A DNA stretch of 64,000 nucleotides. Source: Janibacter sp. DB-40. GTDB taxonomy: Bacteria > Actinomycetota > Actinomycetes > Actinomycetales > Dermatophilaceae. The translations under genes were made by a program, and so were the position numbers. The stretch covers positions 1,736,001 through 1,800,000 of the forward strand of contig NZ_CP120360.1 in assembly GCF_029510815.1 (NCBI RefSeq), in the 5' to 3' direction. Position 1 is the stretch's first letter. Each line of letters begins with the position of its first letter. Below, one piece after another: positions 7,556 through 14,661 of the stretch. The notes under the pieces were generated by a model, which saw only the letters and a program-made list of their open reading frames with translations, was not told the DNA's origin and did no database searches.

Positions 7556-8422
7556 GTGGACGTCTACCGCACGCGGCTCGAGGCGCGCAGCCAGATCGAG
7601 CCGCGCGTGCACCCGGTCGTGTGGGGAGCGGACCCCTCGGGTCCGCTGTCGACGGAGCAGGTGCTCGCCTACGACGAGCACGGCTACCACACCGCCGAGG
7701 GCGTCCTCAGCGACACGGACATCACCACGTGCCTGTCCGAGGTCGACTCGGTCACCTCTCACCTGGGGGACGACGAGCGCGTCGTGCGTGAGTCCACGAA
7801 CGGTGAGGTGCGATCGCTCTTCGACGCCCACCGGTTCAGCGACGCCATCGCCGGCATCTGCGCTCGCGAGGAGATCATGGGCGTGGCCGAGCAGATCCTC
7901 GGTGACGAGGTCTACATCCACCAGAGTCGAGTCAACCTCAAGCCCGGTTTCGGCGGAGGACCGTTCTACTGGCACAGCGACTTCGAGACCTGGCACGCCG
8001 AGGACGGGATGCCCGCACCACGCGCTCTGAGCGTCTCGCTGTCGTTGACGCCCAACTACACCACCAATGGCGCGCTGATGATCGTGCCCGGATCACACAA
8101 GCACTTCGTCAGCTGCGTGGGCCAGACGCCTGACGACTACCACCAGCAGTCGTTGACCTCGTACCGTCCGCCCGTCGGCACCCCTGACGAGGACGATGTG
8201 AGCACGCTCGCCGAGGAGCACGGCATCGACATGATCACCGGGTCTGCCGGGTCCGCGCTGTACTTCGACTCCAACTGCCTGCACGCCTCGGCCGGCAACA
8301 TCTCTCCCGACCCGCGGAACAACCTCTTCGTGGTCTTCAACGCCCGGTCGAACGCCCTGCAGGCACCCTTTGCCGCAGCGCGTCACCGGCCGGAGCACCT
8401 GGCCCACCACGCCCCCGCCTGA
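7556..8422 (+). CDS. ectD: Ectoine hydroxylase
   Basis: A 288-residue member of the non-heme Fe(II)/2-oxoglutarate dioxygenases. EctD converts ectoine to 5-hydroxyectoine, a stress protectant. The family signature WHSDFETWHAEDGMP is at residues 139-153, with iron ligands His140 and Asp142 and the third ligand His243 (NCLHAS). The N-terminal DVYRTR, REST..EVRSLFDAH and HQSRVNLKPGF segments also match EctD. No ectA/B/C is nearby, so the substrate would come from elsewhere in the genome or from uptake. GTG 7556 is the annotated start, but it lacks a ribosome site. AAAGGA at 7508-7513 instead points at an in-frame ATC at 7520, which would add 12 residues. The gene has its own promoter and operator. 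Confidence 0.93.
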   Translation: MDVYRTRLEARSQIEPRVHPVVWGADPSGPLSTEQVLAYDEHGYHTAEGVLSDTDITTCLSEVDSVTSHLGDDERVVRESTNGEVRSLFDAHRFSDAIAGICAREEIMGVAEQILGDEVYIHQSRVNLKPGFGGGPFYWHSDFETWHAEDGMPAPRALSVSLSLTPNYTTNGALMIVPGSHKHFVSCVGQTPDDYHQQSLTSYRPPVGTPDEDDVSTLAEEHGIDMITGSAGSALYFDSNCLHASAGNISPDPRNNLFVVFNARSNALQAPFAAARHRPEHLAHHAPA

Positions 8423-8425
8423 CAC

Positions 8426-8483
8426 GCACATGGTGCTGCTGGGGCACCCCCGGACCGTGGGGGTGCTGCACGAGCCCATGTGC
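8426..8483 (+). other. Nested stem-loop between ectD and the DUF2267 gene
   Basis: Inner arms GCACCCCC (8444-8451) and GGGGGTGC (8459-8466) enclose a 7-base loop. Outer arms GCACATGG (8426-8433) and CCATGTGC (8476-8483) pair around them. There is no T-tract, so it is more likely an mRNA processing/stability element or weak attenuator than a classical terminator. It starts four bases after the ectD stop codon. Confidence 0.55.
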
Positions 8484-8512
8484 TCAGAACAGATAGACGA
8501 GAAGGAGTCATC

Positions 8513-8893
8513 ATGCGATACGACGAGTTCCTGGCCACTGTGGCCAGCCACGGCGGTCCCACTGACCGCGAGCACGCAGCCACTGCCACCCGCACCGTCC
8601 TGGAGGACCTGGGCAAGCGACTGGTCGGCAACGAGCCGCGTGATCTGGCCAGCCAGCTGCCCAGCGAGATGCAGCAGCCGCTGCTCGAGCACAACGGTCA
8701 GCAGGAGACCGGCGACGACTTGGATGAGTTCCTTCGCCGGGTCGCCGAGCACGAGGGCCGAGGATGCGGCCCGGAGGAGGCCCTGGCACACGCACGAGCG
8801 GTGCTGTCCTCGATGGCCACATTCGTCTCGGCCGGCGAGATCGCCGATCTGCGGTCGCAGCTGCCTGCAGGCTTCTCGGTCCTGTTCGAGTAG
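8513..8893 (+). CDS. DUF2267 domain-containing protein
   Basis: A 126-residue helical, acidic soluble protein beginning MRYDEFLATVASHGGPTD. Two repeats of about 60 residues are visible, each with a [DE]EFL..VA.H.G pattern (near residues 3-15 and 70-83) followed by L..QLP, typical of DUF2267. DUF2267 proteins often sit next to stress or mechanosensing genes; the biochemical role is unknown. ATG 8513 has an excellent GAAGGAG site at 8501-8507. It probably shares the ectD transcript across the stem-loop at 8426-8483. Confidence 0.82.
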   Translation: MRYDEFLATVASHGGPTDREHAATATRTVLEDLGKRLVGNEPRDLASQLPSEMQQPLLEHNGQQETGDDLDEFLRRVAEHEGRGCGPEEALAHARAVLSSMATFVSAGEIADLRSQLPAGFSVLFE

Positions 8894-9021
8894 GAACCGA
8901 CCGTGTGTGCGAGCCCGGTCCGGGGTAGCGCTGGCCGGCACCGGCCACGGCGCACCCCGGGCCGGAGCCGGGACCGGGTGAGAGGGTGGTGCCCCCAGTC
9001 TCATCCACCAGTGGAGAGCGC

Positions 9022-9723
9022 ATGACGCAGCGACCCAAGCGCGGTCCGGACAGCGCCGCAGACACGCGGCACGCCAGGAAGCGCTCCTCCAGCCTGACCC
9101 GTGAACGGGTCCTGGACGCGGCGATCCACCTCGTTGACCAGCACGGGTGGCGCACCCTGACGATGCGCCGGTTGGGGCACGAACTCGACGTGGAGGCCAT
9201 GGCGCTTTACCGCCACGTCGCCGATCGCGACGATCTCCTCGATGGCATCGTCGACCGCATCGTCGACACGATGGACGACGACCCGCAGGTGCTGACCACA
9301 CCCGAGCACGGGTGGCAGGACTTCCTCGAGCGACTCGCGCACGGATTCCGTCGGGTCGCGCTCACGCACCCGTCCATCTTTCCGATACTCGTCTCGCGCC
9401 CCCCGCAGGCGCCGTGGCTGCGCCCACCCATGCGCAGCCTGCGTTGGGTCGAGATCTTTCTCGACGGCCTGATCTCCGAAGGTTTCGGGGACCGGGAGGC
9501 CGTCGCTGCCTACCGCACTTTCACCAGCTTCCTGCTCGGATACCTGCTGCTGGAGGCGGCAGTCCACGCCGACGAGGGGCAGCACGAGCCCACCGGCGGA
9601 CGGGACGAGCTGGCGTCCTTCCCCCATCTCGAGCACCTGCAGGGTGAGCTGGCGAAGAACGAGTCCGAGCGTGAGTTCGCAGAGGGACTCGCCCACATCA
9701 TGGAGCGCATCCGCCGTTCCTGA
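9022..9723 (+). CDS. TetR/AcrR family transcriptional regulator
   Basis: A 233-residue regulator. The N-terminal helix-turn-helix (about residues 22-70) includes LTRERVLDAAIHLVDQHG and the recognition helix LGHELDVEAMALYRHVADR. The C-terminal helical domain resembles the tetracycline-repressor type ligand domain (TetR_C). ATG 9022 with GGAG at 9013-9016 is preferred over GTG 8986. The 17-bp palindrome in the ectD promoter (7454-7470) has the right geometry for its dimer, so it probably controls the ectD-DUF2267 transcript. The effector is unknown; ectoine, hydroxyectoine or an amidase substrate are only guesses. Confidence 0.9.
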   Translation: MTQRPKRGPDSAADTRHARKRSSSLTRERVLDAAIHLVDQHGWRTLTMRRLGHELDVEAMALYRHVADRDDLLDGIVDRIVDTMDDDPQVLTTPEHGWQDFLERLAHGFRRVALTHPSIFPILVSRPPQAPWLRPPMRSLRWVEIFLDGLISEGFGDREAVAAYRTFTSFLLGYLLLEAAVHADEGQHEPTGGRDELASFPHLEHLQGELAKNESEREFAEGLAHIMERIRRS

Positions 9724-9827
9724 GCCACGGCCGTGTCGTCACGGGCGCCGACGCCCCCAACACGCGACACGCCTGTGCAGGGGGGCGAGGAAGTCCGTGG
9801 AGGATCTGCCCACCGTCGCAGGTACTG

Positions 9828-10343
9828 CTACTCCAAGCCGTTCTTGCGGCGTAGCTCCGCGATCATCGCCAGGTCCTCCTCGGGCAGCTCGTACGGCTCG
9901 AGCTCTTCCAGGTACGCAGCGAACCCGTCGCTGATGCGGGTGAGGTTGCGGTGCGTCGCAGGCTCGTCCTCGTCGGCTTCCTCCTCGTGGTCCCAGAAGT
10001 GGATCGACCCGACGTCGTCTCCTCGCCACTGGATGAGAACCAGGTTCCCTCCCGGGTCTTCACCGACCGGGAGGAACTCGCTCGGGTAGCGGCCCTCGTA
10101 CGCCTCCAGGCTCCGCTCCATGGATCGGTACTCGTCCTCGATACCGATCCCGTACAGGCAGTCGATGCCGAAGTCGCCGTCCGCCGTCAGGGGGTGGTGG
10201 AAGTCCGTGGTCGCCCACCCGCCGTTGACCGTGAGCAGGAACTGCCGGTACTCGTCGGGCAGCGTCACCCCCACCCGTTCCTCGAACTCCTCGAGCGCCT
10301 GCGCCGACAGCGGCGGGCCGGTGCGATCAAGCTCCAACGTCAT
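9828..10343 (-). CDS. SMI1/KNR4 (SUKH) family protein
   Basis: A 171-residue acidic protein of the SUKH superfamily. The diagnostic N-terminal pattern is visible: LEEFEERVGVTLPDEYRQFLLTVNGG (shown in two parts: LEEFEERVGVTLP at residues 17-29, then DEYRQFLLTVNGG), followed by DCLYGI and GGNLVLIQ. Many SUKH proteins are immunity proteins for contact-dependent or polymorphic toxins, and others are solitary. No toxin gene is intact here; only remnants lie upstream (10.4-11.6 kb). ATG 10343 has a GAGG ribosome site about six bases upstream. It may be the surviving part of a decayed toxin-immunity locus, which is inference. Confidence 0.85.
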   Translation of the reverse strand: MTLELDRTGPPLSAQALEEFEERVGVTLPDEYRQFLLTVNGGWATTDFHHPLTADGDFGIDCLYGIGIEDEYRSMERSLEAYEGRYPSEFLPVGEDPGGNLVLIQWRGDDVGSIHFWDHEEEADEDEPATHRNLTRISDGFAAYLEELEPYELPEEDLAMIAELRRKNGLE

Positions 10344-10399
10344 CAGTGCCTCACTTCCTCACGGCCACGCCACCAGCGTGCCCGATAGCTGTGTGCAGG

Positions 10400-10737
10400 T
10401 CATTCGGGATCAGCTGCACCGTCTTCGCATCCTCGACATGATGCCAAGTCCATCCACTCAGCCTCTTCCGCCAAGAGGTCGCCGGTGCGCGAGTCCACGC
10501 GGGTCATCGGACGCTCGTAGTCCAGCAGCAGTGCCTCGTGGGCGGACCAGAACTCGGTGGTCTTCATCGCGTCGAAGTCGACCCCGCAGGCCGCCATGAA
10601 GCGCATCGCCTTGTCGATCTCGCGGGCCAGGCCCTCGTACCGGCGGTTGGCCGCGTTGGAGACGGCCCACAGCGGCCCAGCCGGGAGCGAAGTCCTCAGC
10701 ACCGCCTTCACGTACCTCACCGGATCGGGCAAGCGGA
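10400..10737 (-). pseudogene. Remnant of class-II DAHP synthase
   Basis: The reading frame holds about 57 residues (10648 down to 10481) that match the middle of class-II 3-deoxy-7-phosphoheptulonate synthase: RRYEGLAREIDKAMRFMAAC, then TTEFWSAHEALLLDYER and TRVDSRTG. In the intact enzyme (about 450 residues) the next segment is the invariant WIGERTRQLDGAH, which is missing. Before the match, LPDPVRYVKA resembles an earlier segment, implying an internal deletion. The substrate-binding and metal residues of both ends are absent, so no activity is expected. It is the trace of a second aroG-type gene, possibly from a biosynthetic cluster. Confidence 0.7.
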
Positions 10738-10764
10738 CGCGAACCCCTCGAGGACGAGCGCGCG

Positions 10765-11327
10765 TCAGACCTCCACGAGACGAGTCACATCGGGGCGGAC
10801 CGGCTGCAGAATCGTCAACCACGCATCGTCGATGACGGTGACCGAGAGCTGGTAACCCATATCTGCCATGTGCTCGCGTAGTACGTCACCCCGTCGATGA
10901 CCAGCAGATCGGTGCGGGCACGGTTGGTGACGCTTTCGCCCGGCTCGTCGCGGTAGGCGAAGTCGACGACCCGTTTCGGCAAGCGAACCCCGGACTCAAC
11001 CAGCTGATCGACCAAGCCGGACGCCTGAACACCGGGGATGCTGCGCGCGTCCTCGGCCTCCTCGCCGACCGGGAACGAGAACGTCGACAGTTCCACCGCC
11101 CGCACACCCTTGACGCCACTCTCCGGCGCCACCACCGCACGATTGATACCGAACCCCGTGGGCTCGTGCCGGGTCTCCCAGAACTCGGGAACCGACTCCT
11201 CGTCAGCGAACCAGAACGTCCGCACCGAATGCTCCTCTCGCGACCGCACAGCGATGTGGCCAAGGATGTATTGCACCGCGTCGCAGCCGCCGGAGTCGGT
11301 ACGCCGGTGTGTCAGCCGGGCAGACAT
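10765..11327 (-). pseudogene. Unknown protein, frame broken near the 3' end
   Basis: A coding-like frame starts around ATG 11327 (MSARLTHRR) and reads about 145 residues, including TFWFADEESVPEFWETRHEP and LPKRVVDFAYRDEPGE. It then appears to run out of frame at the C-run 10889-10892. One extra base there joins it to GGDVLREHMADMGYQLSVTV and a natural stop at 10765, giving about 187 residues. Uncorrected, the frame ends at 10815. I do not recognise the family. The true N-terminus is uncertain: another frame upstream (about 11430-11340) reads RIEAAHAISALPHHWLLTFA and may be part of the same or another decayed gene. Confidence 0.4.
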
Positions 11328-11516
11328 CGTCGCCAGCCGCGGCGAAGGTGAGCAGCCAGTGGTGGGGCAACGCAGAGATCGCATGTGCGGCCTCGATGCG
11401 CGCAGTCGGACGACGGCTGGGGCCGCTGGACTCCGGGGCCGATCCCCACACCTCGGCCCCGGAGCCCACGGGGCCACACCTGTCTTGAATCCACTCCGTC
11501 GCACGCCCTGAAACCG
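11328..11516. other. Gene-poor stretch with decayed coding traces
   Basis: Between the unknown broken gene and the tRNA-Leu terminator. Apart from a short protein-like stretch on the minus strand (IEAAHAISALPHHWLLTFA, about 11430-11340), no convincing gene, repeat or promoter is seen. Confidence 0.4.
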
Positions 11517-11554
11517 AAAAAACCTCGGTCAGACCCAATGTCTGACCGAGGTTT
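11517..11554 (-). terminator. Rho-independent terminator of tRNA-Leu
   Basis: A 15-bp perfect stem (11520-11534 with 11540-11554, arm CTCGGTCAGAC in its core) encloses a 5-base loop. On the minus strand it ends in a run of six T (11522-11517). It lies 39 bases downstream of the tRNA-Leu 3' end. This is the strongest terminator in the window. Confidence 0.9.
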
Positions 11555-11592
11555 CGTGAACCAGATCCACGACTGTCGTGAACCCGCATCTG

Positions 11593-11678
11593 TGTCCGAG
11601 GGGGGACTTGAACCCCCATGCCCTAATACGGGCACTAGCACCTCAAGCTAGCGCGTCTGCCAATTCCGCCACCCGGAC
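11593..11678 (-). tRNA. tRNA-Leu (anticodon GAG)
   Basis: An 86-nt class-II tRNA. The 7-bp acceptor stem pairs GTCCGGG with CTCGGAC (one G-T). The D-arm contains GGCGGAATTGGCAGACGC. The anticodon stem CTAGC/GCTAG carries loop TTGAGGT (anticodon GAG, reading CUC/CUU). The long variable arm (TGCCCGTATTAGGGCA) is typical of Leu, and the T-arm is GGGGGTTCAAGTCCCCC. CCA is not encoded. The side containing its 3' end borders the decayed region 10.4-11.6 kb, so it may have served as an integration site; no duplicate 3' fragment was found. Confidence 0.95.
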
Positions 11679-11768
11679 GAGTGGTGCTGACCGGTGGTTG
11701 GGGCCACCGGGGCAACGACGAGAAACTTTACACGGGGATGCGCCCACGATGAAATCCGGGGCGGGACA

Positions 11769-11774
11769 TAGGCT
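11769..11774 (+). promoter_or_regulatory. Candidate -10 for the HipA-like gene (leaderless)
   Basis: TAGGCT ends six bases before GTG 11781, placing the transcription start near the first codon. No Shine-Dalgarno is visible. Confidence 0.5.
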
Positions 11775-11780
11775 GCACCC

Positions 11781-12548
11781 GTGCTCGAGACCGTCACCGC
11801 GACCCGATTCGCGGTCCCCCTGCGCGAAGGGGGTTCCCTCCCCGGACTCGTCGAGGCCGACGACCTGGGGATGTACGTCGTGAAGTTCCGCGGCGCCGGC
11901 CAGGGCCTGAAGGTGCTCGTCGCCGAGATCCTCGTCGGGGAGATCGCCCGGCGCCTGGACATCCCGGTCCCCCGGCTCGCCGTCGTCGACCTGACCAAGG
12001 ACATCGCCCGCTACGAGGCCGACGAGGAGGTCCAGGACCTGCTCACGGCCTCGGTCGGCACCAACCTGGGTCTGGACTACCTGCCCGGATCCTTCGGCTA
12101 CGACGGATCTCGTCCGGCGACACGTGCGCAGGCGGAGCCGATCGTCTGGCTCGACGCCTTCACGGCCAACGTCGACCGGACGTGGGCCAACCCCAACCTG
12201 CTCGTGTGGGGCGGGCGCCCGTGGGCCATCGACCACGGTGCGGCCCTGTACTTCCACCACTCGTGGCGGCGGCGCGCACCCGATCCCGGGCGTTTCGCGG
12301 ACCAGCCCTTCTCCGTCGAGGACCACGTCCTGCGTGACCTCACCGACGACCTGGCGGCGGTGCACGAGCGCGCCGAGGCGACCCTGGACGACGAGACCCT
12401 CAGGGGCGTCATCGACCTCGTGCCCGAGGAGTGGCTCGAGACGAGCGAGCACCTCACGACGACCGGCGCCGTGCGCTCGGCCTACCTCGAGCACCTCGTC
12501 GCCCGTCGTGACCGCCCCGACGCCTGGCTGCCCGGAGGTGGGCGATGA
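11781..12548 (+). CDS. HipA-like kinase family protein
   Basis: A 255-residue stand-alone HipA-like (PI3/4-kinase-fold) protein without the N-terminal subdomain of full HipA. The ATP-site Lys is probably Lys35 (MYVVKFRG). The catalytic loop reads NVDRTWANPNL (Asp132, Asn137), and the metal-binding Asp is Asp151 in AIDHGAALYF. E. coli HipA phosphorylates GltX; the target of this short family is unknown. The next gene (DUF3037) overlaps by four bases (ATGA), and such pairs recur in actinobacteria, so the two products likely act together. No HipB-type antitoxin is present, so calling it a toxin would be premature. The mRNA is probably leaderless. Confidence 0.82.
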   Translation: MLETVTATRFAVPLREGGSLPGLVEADDLGMYVVKFRGAGQGLKVLVAEILVGEIARRLDIPVPRLAVVDLTKDIARYEADEEVQDLLTASVGTNLGLDYLPGSFGYDGSRPATRAQAEPIVWLDAFTANVDRTWANPNLLVWGGRPWAIDHGAALYFHHSWRRRAPDPGRFADQPFSVEDHVLRDLTDDLAAVHERAEATLDDETLRGVIDLVPEEWLETSEHLTTTGAVRSAYLEHLVARRDRPDAWLPGGGR

Positions 12549-12925
12549 CCCGCATGCCCTACCAGTACGTCGTGCTCCGCTGCGTCCCCGACGCCGAGCG
12601 CGAGGAGTTCATCAACGTCGGCATCGTGCTGCGCTGCCAGGCGGCGGACCACCTCGAGGCCGCGTTCGCCGTCGACCACGCCCGGCTGGCGGCCTTCGCG
12701 CCCAGCCTGGACCCGGATGAGCTCGACGCGGCGCTGCAGGTCGTCTGCGACGTCGCGGCCGGACGCGAAGGGGGCGGCCGCCCCCGCCTCGGGGACGACG
12801 GACGGCGCTTCGGCTGGCTCAGTGCGCCCCGCTCGACGGTGGTGCGGCCCGGGCCGGTGCACAGCGGCCTGACCGAGGACCCGGCGAGCGAGGTGCAACG
12901 GCTCCTCGACCGGCTCGTGCGCTAG
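12545..12925 (+). CDS. DUF3037 domain-containing protein
   Basis: A 126-residue protein beginning MTRMPYQYVVLRCVPDAERE, with the DUF3037 hallmark EEFINVGIVLRC at about residues 20-31. Function unknown; the family is frequently encoded directly after a HipA-like kinase, as here with an ATGA overlap. It might be the kinase substrate, adaptor or inhibitor. Its stop codon and that of the convergent HNH gene share the palindrome CTAG at 12922-12925. Confidence 0.82.
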   Translation: MTRMPYQYVVLRCVPDAEREEFINVGIVLRCQAADHLEAAFAVDHARLAAFAPSLDPDELDAALQVVCDVAAGREGGGRPRLGDDGRRFGWLSAPRSTVVRPGPVHSGLTEDPASEVQRLLDRLVR

Positions 12926-14547
12926 GCCGCGTGGAGTCCGTCGAGGTGTACCTCGAGGCGGGAGTGGGTCAGGGCCGGCGGCACCGGCTCACGCGGATGC
13001 GGGATGTCGCGCCCCACCCCGAGCAGGGGTGGCGCGGGACAGGGATGGTCCTGTCCGTGGGTGGTGGTCAGGTTGACCTCGTGGGGCCGGTCGCCGGGAT
13101 CGAGCCCGGTGGACGTGACAGTGGCTCGCCAGCCCCGGGCTTCCTTGTCGAGGTTGTGCCGTTCGCACAGACCCCACCCGTTGCCCGCACTGGTAGGGCC
13201 GCCGTCCGCCGCGGGGTGGGCGTGGTCGACCTGCCTGGTCTGGGCATCGCACCATGGGACGCGGCAGGTGGCGTCCCGCAGGGCGATCAGAGCGCGCAGA
13301 GCGCCGCTGTGGAACCGTTGTCGTGACTCCATCGCGACCAGGTTCCGTCCGTCCGGTGTGGTGAAGAGCCGGCGCAACCAGATCCCCGAGCTGCGCTCGT
13401 CCTCTGACTCGGCAGACTCCAACTCGTCCAGGAGGCGGGTCAGGTGCTCGCGGGCGCTGTGCGGCGGAAGGGCGCCCCATCCGGGCACCTCGACCGCCCC
13501 GTCGCCCCGGGCTCGGCGGCCCGCGCCATGCCCGGTCGCGCCATCACCCCCGGTCCCGTGGCCCGCGACTCCGCCGCCCGCATTGCCGGCCACCGGGTCG
13601 TCGTCGCCCGGGTCCCCATGGGTGGGCAGGAACGTCGTGTCGCTCATGACCAGACCGACCTCGACGGGCTGGGCCCGCCCCTCGTCCCGTCCGGACAGAC
13701 GCTCCAGTGCGGTGTCGGCCATCCATGCACCCCGGCTGCGCTCGTCTGCAGCGCGCTCAGCGTCCACCTGCGAATCACCCGTCACGACGAATCGCGTCGC
13801 CTCCGCCGCAGTCAGCGACGCGTGGGCACCGACGACGTCGGTGAGCGGACCCAGGACCGAGAGCCACGCCATCCCGTCCGGCGCCGGGCGCGTGCTCACC
13901 CTGCGGGAGGCCACGGCCCTCTCGTTGCGCCTGACCACACTGGCCGGGTCGATCCCGGTGCACGCCCGGTGGGCGGCGCCCCGCAGCGCGCGGTCCCCCA
14001 ACCCGGTCAGGTCCCCGGCCAGGCGGCGATCGGCCTCTCTGCGGTCCTGTGGTGACAAGCAGGTCGTCTCCTGGGCGACGAGACCCGCCCTGGACTCGCT
14101 GACCCGTCCGGCAGTCAACGCGGACATCGTCTGTGGCAGGACGGAGCACCAGGCCCGTGCCGTGGCCACGTGCCGATCGGCCTGCACCGGCGAGCACCGC
14201 CGCGCCAGAGCGACCTCGCTGCGCGCCGCGCTGTGCCGCCGACGCGCCTCGCCGCGCGTGATCTCCTCACGCACCCGAGCGGCTGACGCGTCCTGCTCCA
14301 CCTGCTCCACGAAGTGCACCGTCGCCCGCGCCTGGACCGCCGAGACAGCGGACTTGATCTCCTCCGCCACCGTGACCACCTGCAGGCACTCCGCCCGGGT
14401 CAGTCCGACCACGTCCGTCAGCCCCGAGAGCCACTCACGGGTATCGCCCAACAGCTCCGCCATCCCGGGAAGACCCGCGACCACGTCGGCCGTCCCGCCC
14501 TCGGCCGCAAGACCACGCGGACTGTCGGTGTCGACTGGCACGGTCAC
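12922..14547 (-). CDS. DUF222 / HNH endonuclease (13E12-repeat family)
   Basis: A 541-residue protein. The N-terminal two thirds is the helical DUF222 domain (about residues 20-340). A low-complexity Gly/Asp/His linker follows (about 310-350). The C-terminal HNH nuclease domain (about 420-475) shows [21 protein letters not shown] and [15 protein letters not shown]. Mycobacterial 13E12-repeat homologues include SOS-controlled genes. Here a perfect LexA-type box lies between the -35 and -10 of the promoter, 41 bases upstream of the start. GTG 14547 has GGAGGG six bases upstream. Probably a DNA-damage-induced nuclease, possibly mobile-element derived; its DNA target is unknown. Confidence 0.9.
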   Translation of the reverse strand: MTVPVDTDSPRGLAAEGGTADVVAGLPGMAELLGDTREWLSGLTDVVGLTRAECLQVVTVAEEIKSAVSAVQARATVHFVEQVEQDASAARVREEITRGEARRRHSAARSEVALARRCSPVQADRHVATARAWCSVLPQTMSALTAGRVSESRAGLVAQETTCLSPQDRREADRRLAGDLTGLGDRALRGAAHRACTGIDPASVVRRNERAVASRRVSTRPAPDGMAWLSVLGPLTDVVGAHASLTAAEATRFVVTGDSQVDAERAADERSRGAWMADTALERLSGRDEGRAQPVEVGLVMSDTTFLPTHGDPGDDDPVAGNAGGGVAGHGTGGDGATGHGAGRRARGDGAVEVPGWGALPPHSAREHLTRLLDELESAESEDERSSGIWLRRLFTTPDGRNLVAMESRQRFHSGALRALIALRDATCRVPWCDAQTRQVDHAHPAADGGPTSAGNGWGLCERHNLDKEARGWRATVTSTGLDPGDRPHEVNLTTTHGQDHPCPAPPLLGVGRDIPHPREPVPPALTHSRLEVHLDGLHAA

Positions 14548-14585
14548 GATCGTCCCTCCTCATGGGATGGGTTTGCTCATGGTCC

Positions 14586-14614
14586 ATTCGAACAGGTGTT
14601 CGAGTCGATGTCAA
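14586..14614 (-). promoter_or_regulatory. Promoter of the DUF222-HNH gene
   Basis: On the minus strand TTGACA (14614-14609) is followed after 17 bases by TCGAAT (14591-14586). The LexA box fills most of the spacer and overlaps the -10. Confidence 0.6.
14588..14603 (-). promoter_or_regulatory. LexA (SOS) box
   Basis: TCGAACACCTGTTCGA (minus-strand reading) is a 7-2-7 perfect inverted repeat. It fits the mycobacterial/actinobacterial LexA consensus TCGAAC-N4-GTTCGA exactly. Its place within the promoter of the HNH gene implies repression by LexA and induction by DNA damage. The PEBP gene on the other strand has its own -10 more than 40 bases away. Confidence 0.88.
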
Positions 14615-14648
14615 GAGCGGCATCCTCCGAACCACCGAGTGGAGCATC

Positions 14649-14654
14649 TAGGGT
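14649..14654 (+). promoter_or_regulatory. Candidate -10 for the PEBP gene (leaderless)
   Basis: TAGGGT ends seven bases before ATG 14662, with no Shine-Dalgarno between. Confidence 0.5.
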
Positions 14655-14661
14655 CGGGACC

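Noticed and set aside
10815..11504. Single intact minus-strand gene of 229 codons
   Set aside because: The first about 60 codons look non-coding (Arg/Pro/Ser-rich), and the last 15 codons appear out of frame relative to a better continuation; treated as a broken gene instead.
11593..11678. Duplicated tRNA-Leu 3' end as att site of an island
   Set aside because: I looked for the 3' segment (TGTCCGAG with GACTTGAACCCCC) elsewhere in the window and did not find it.
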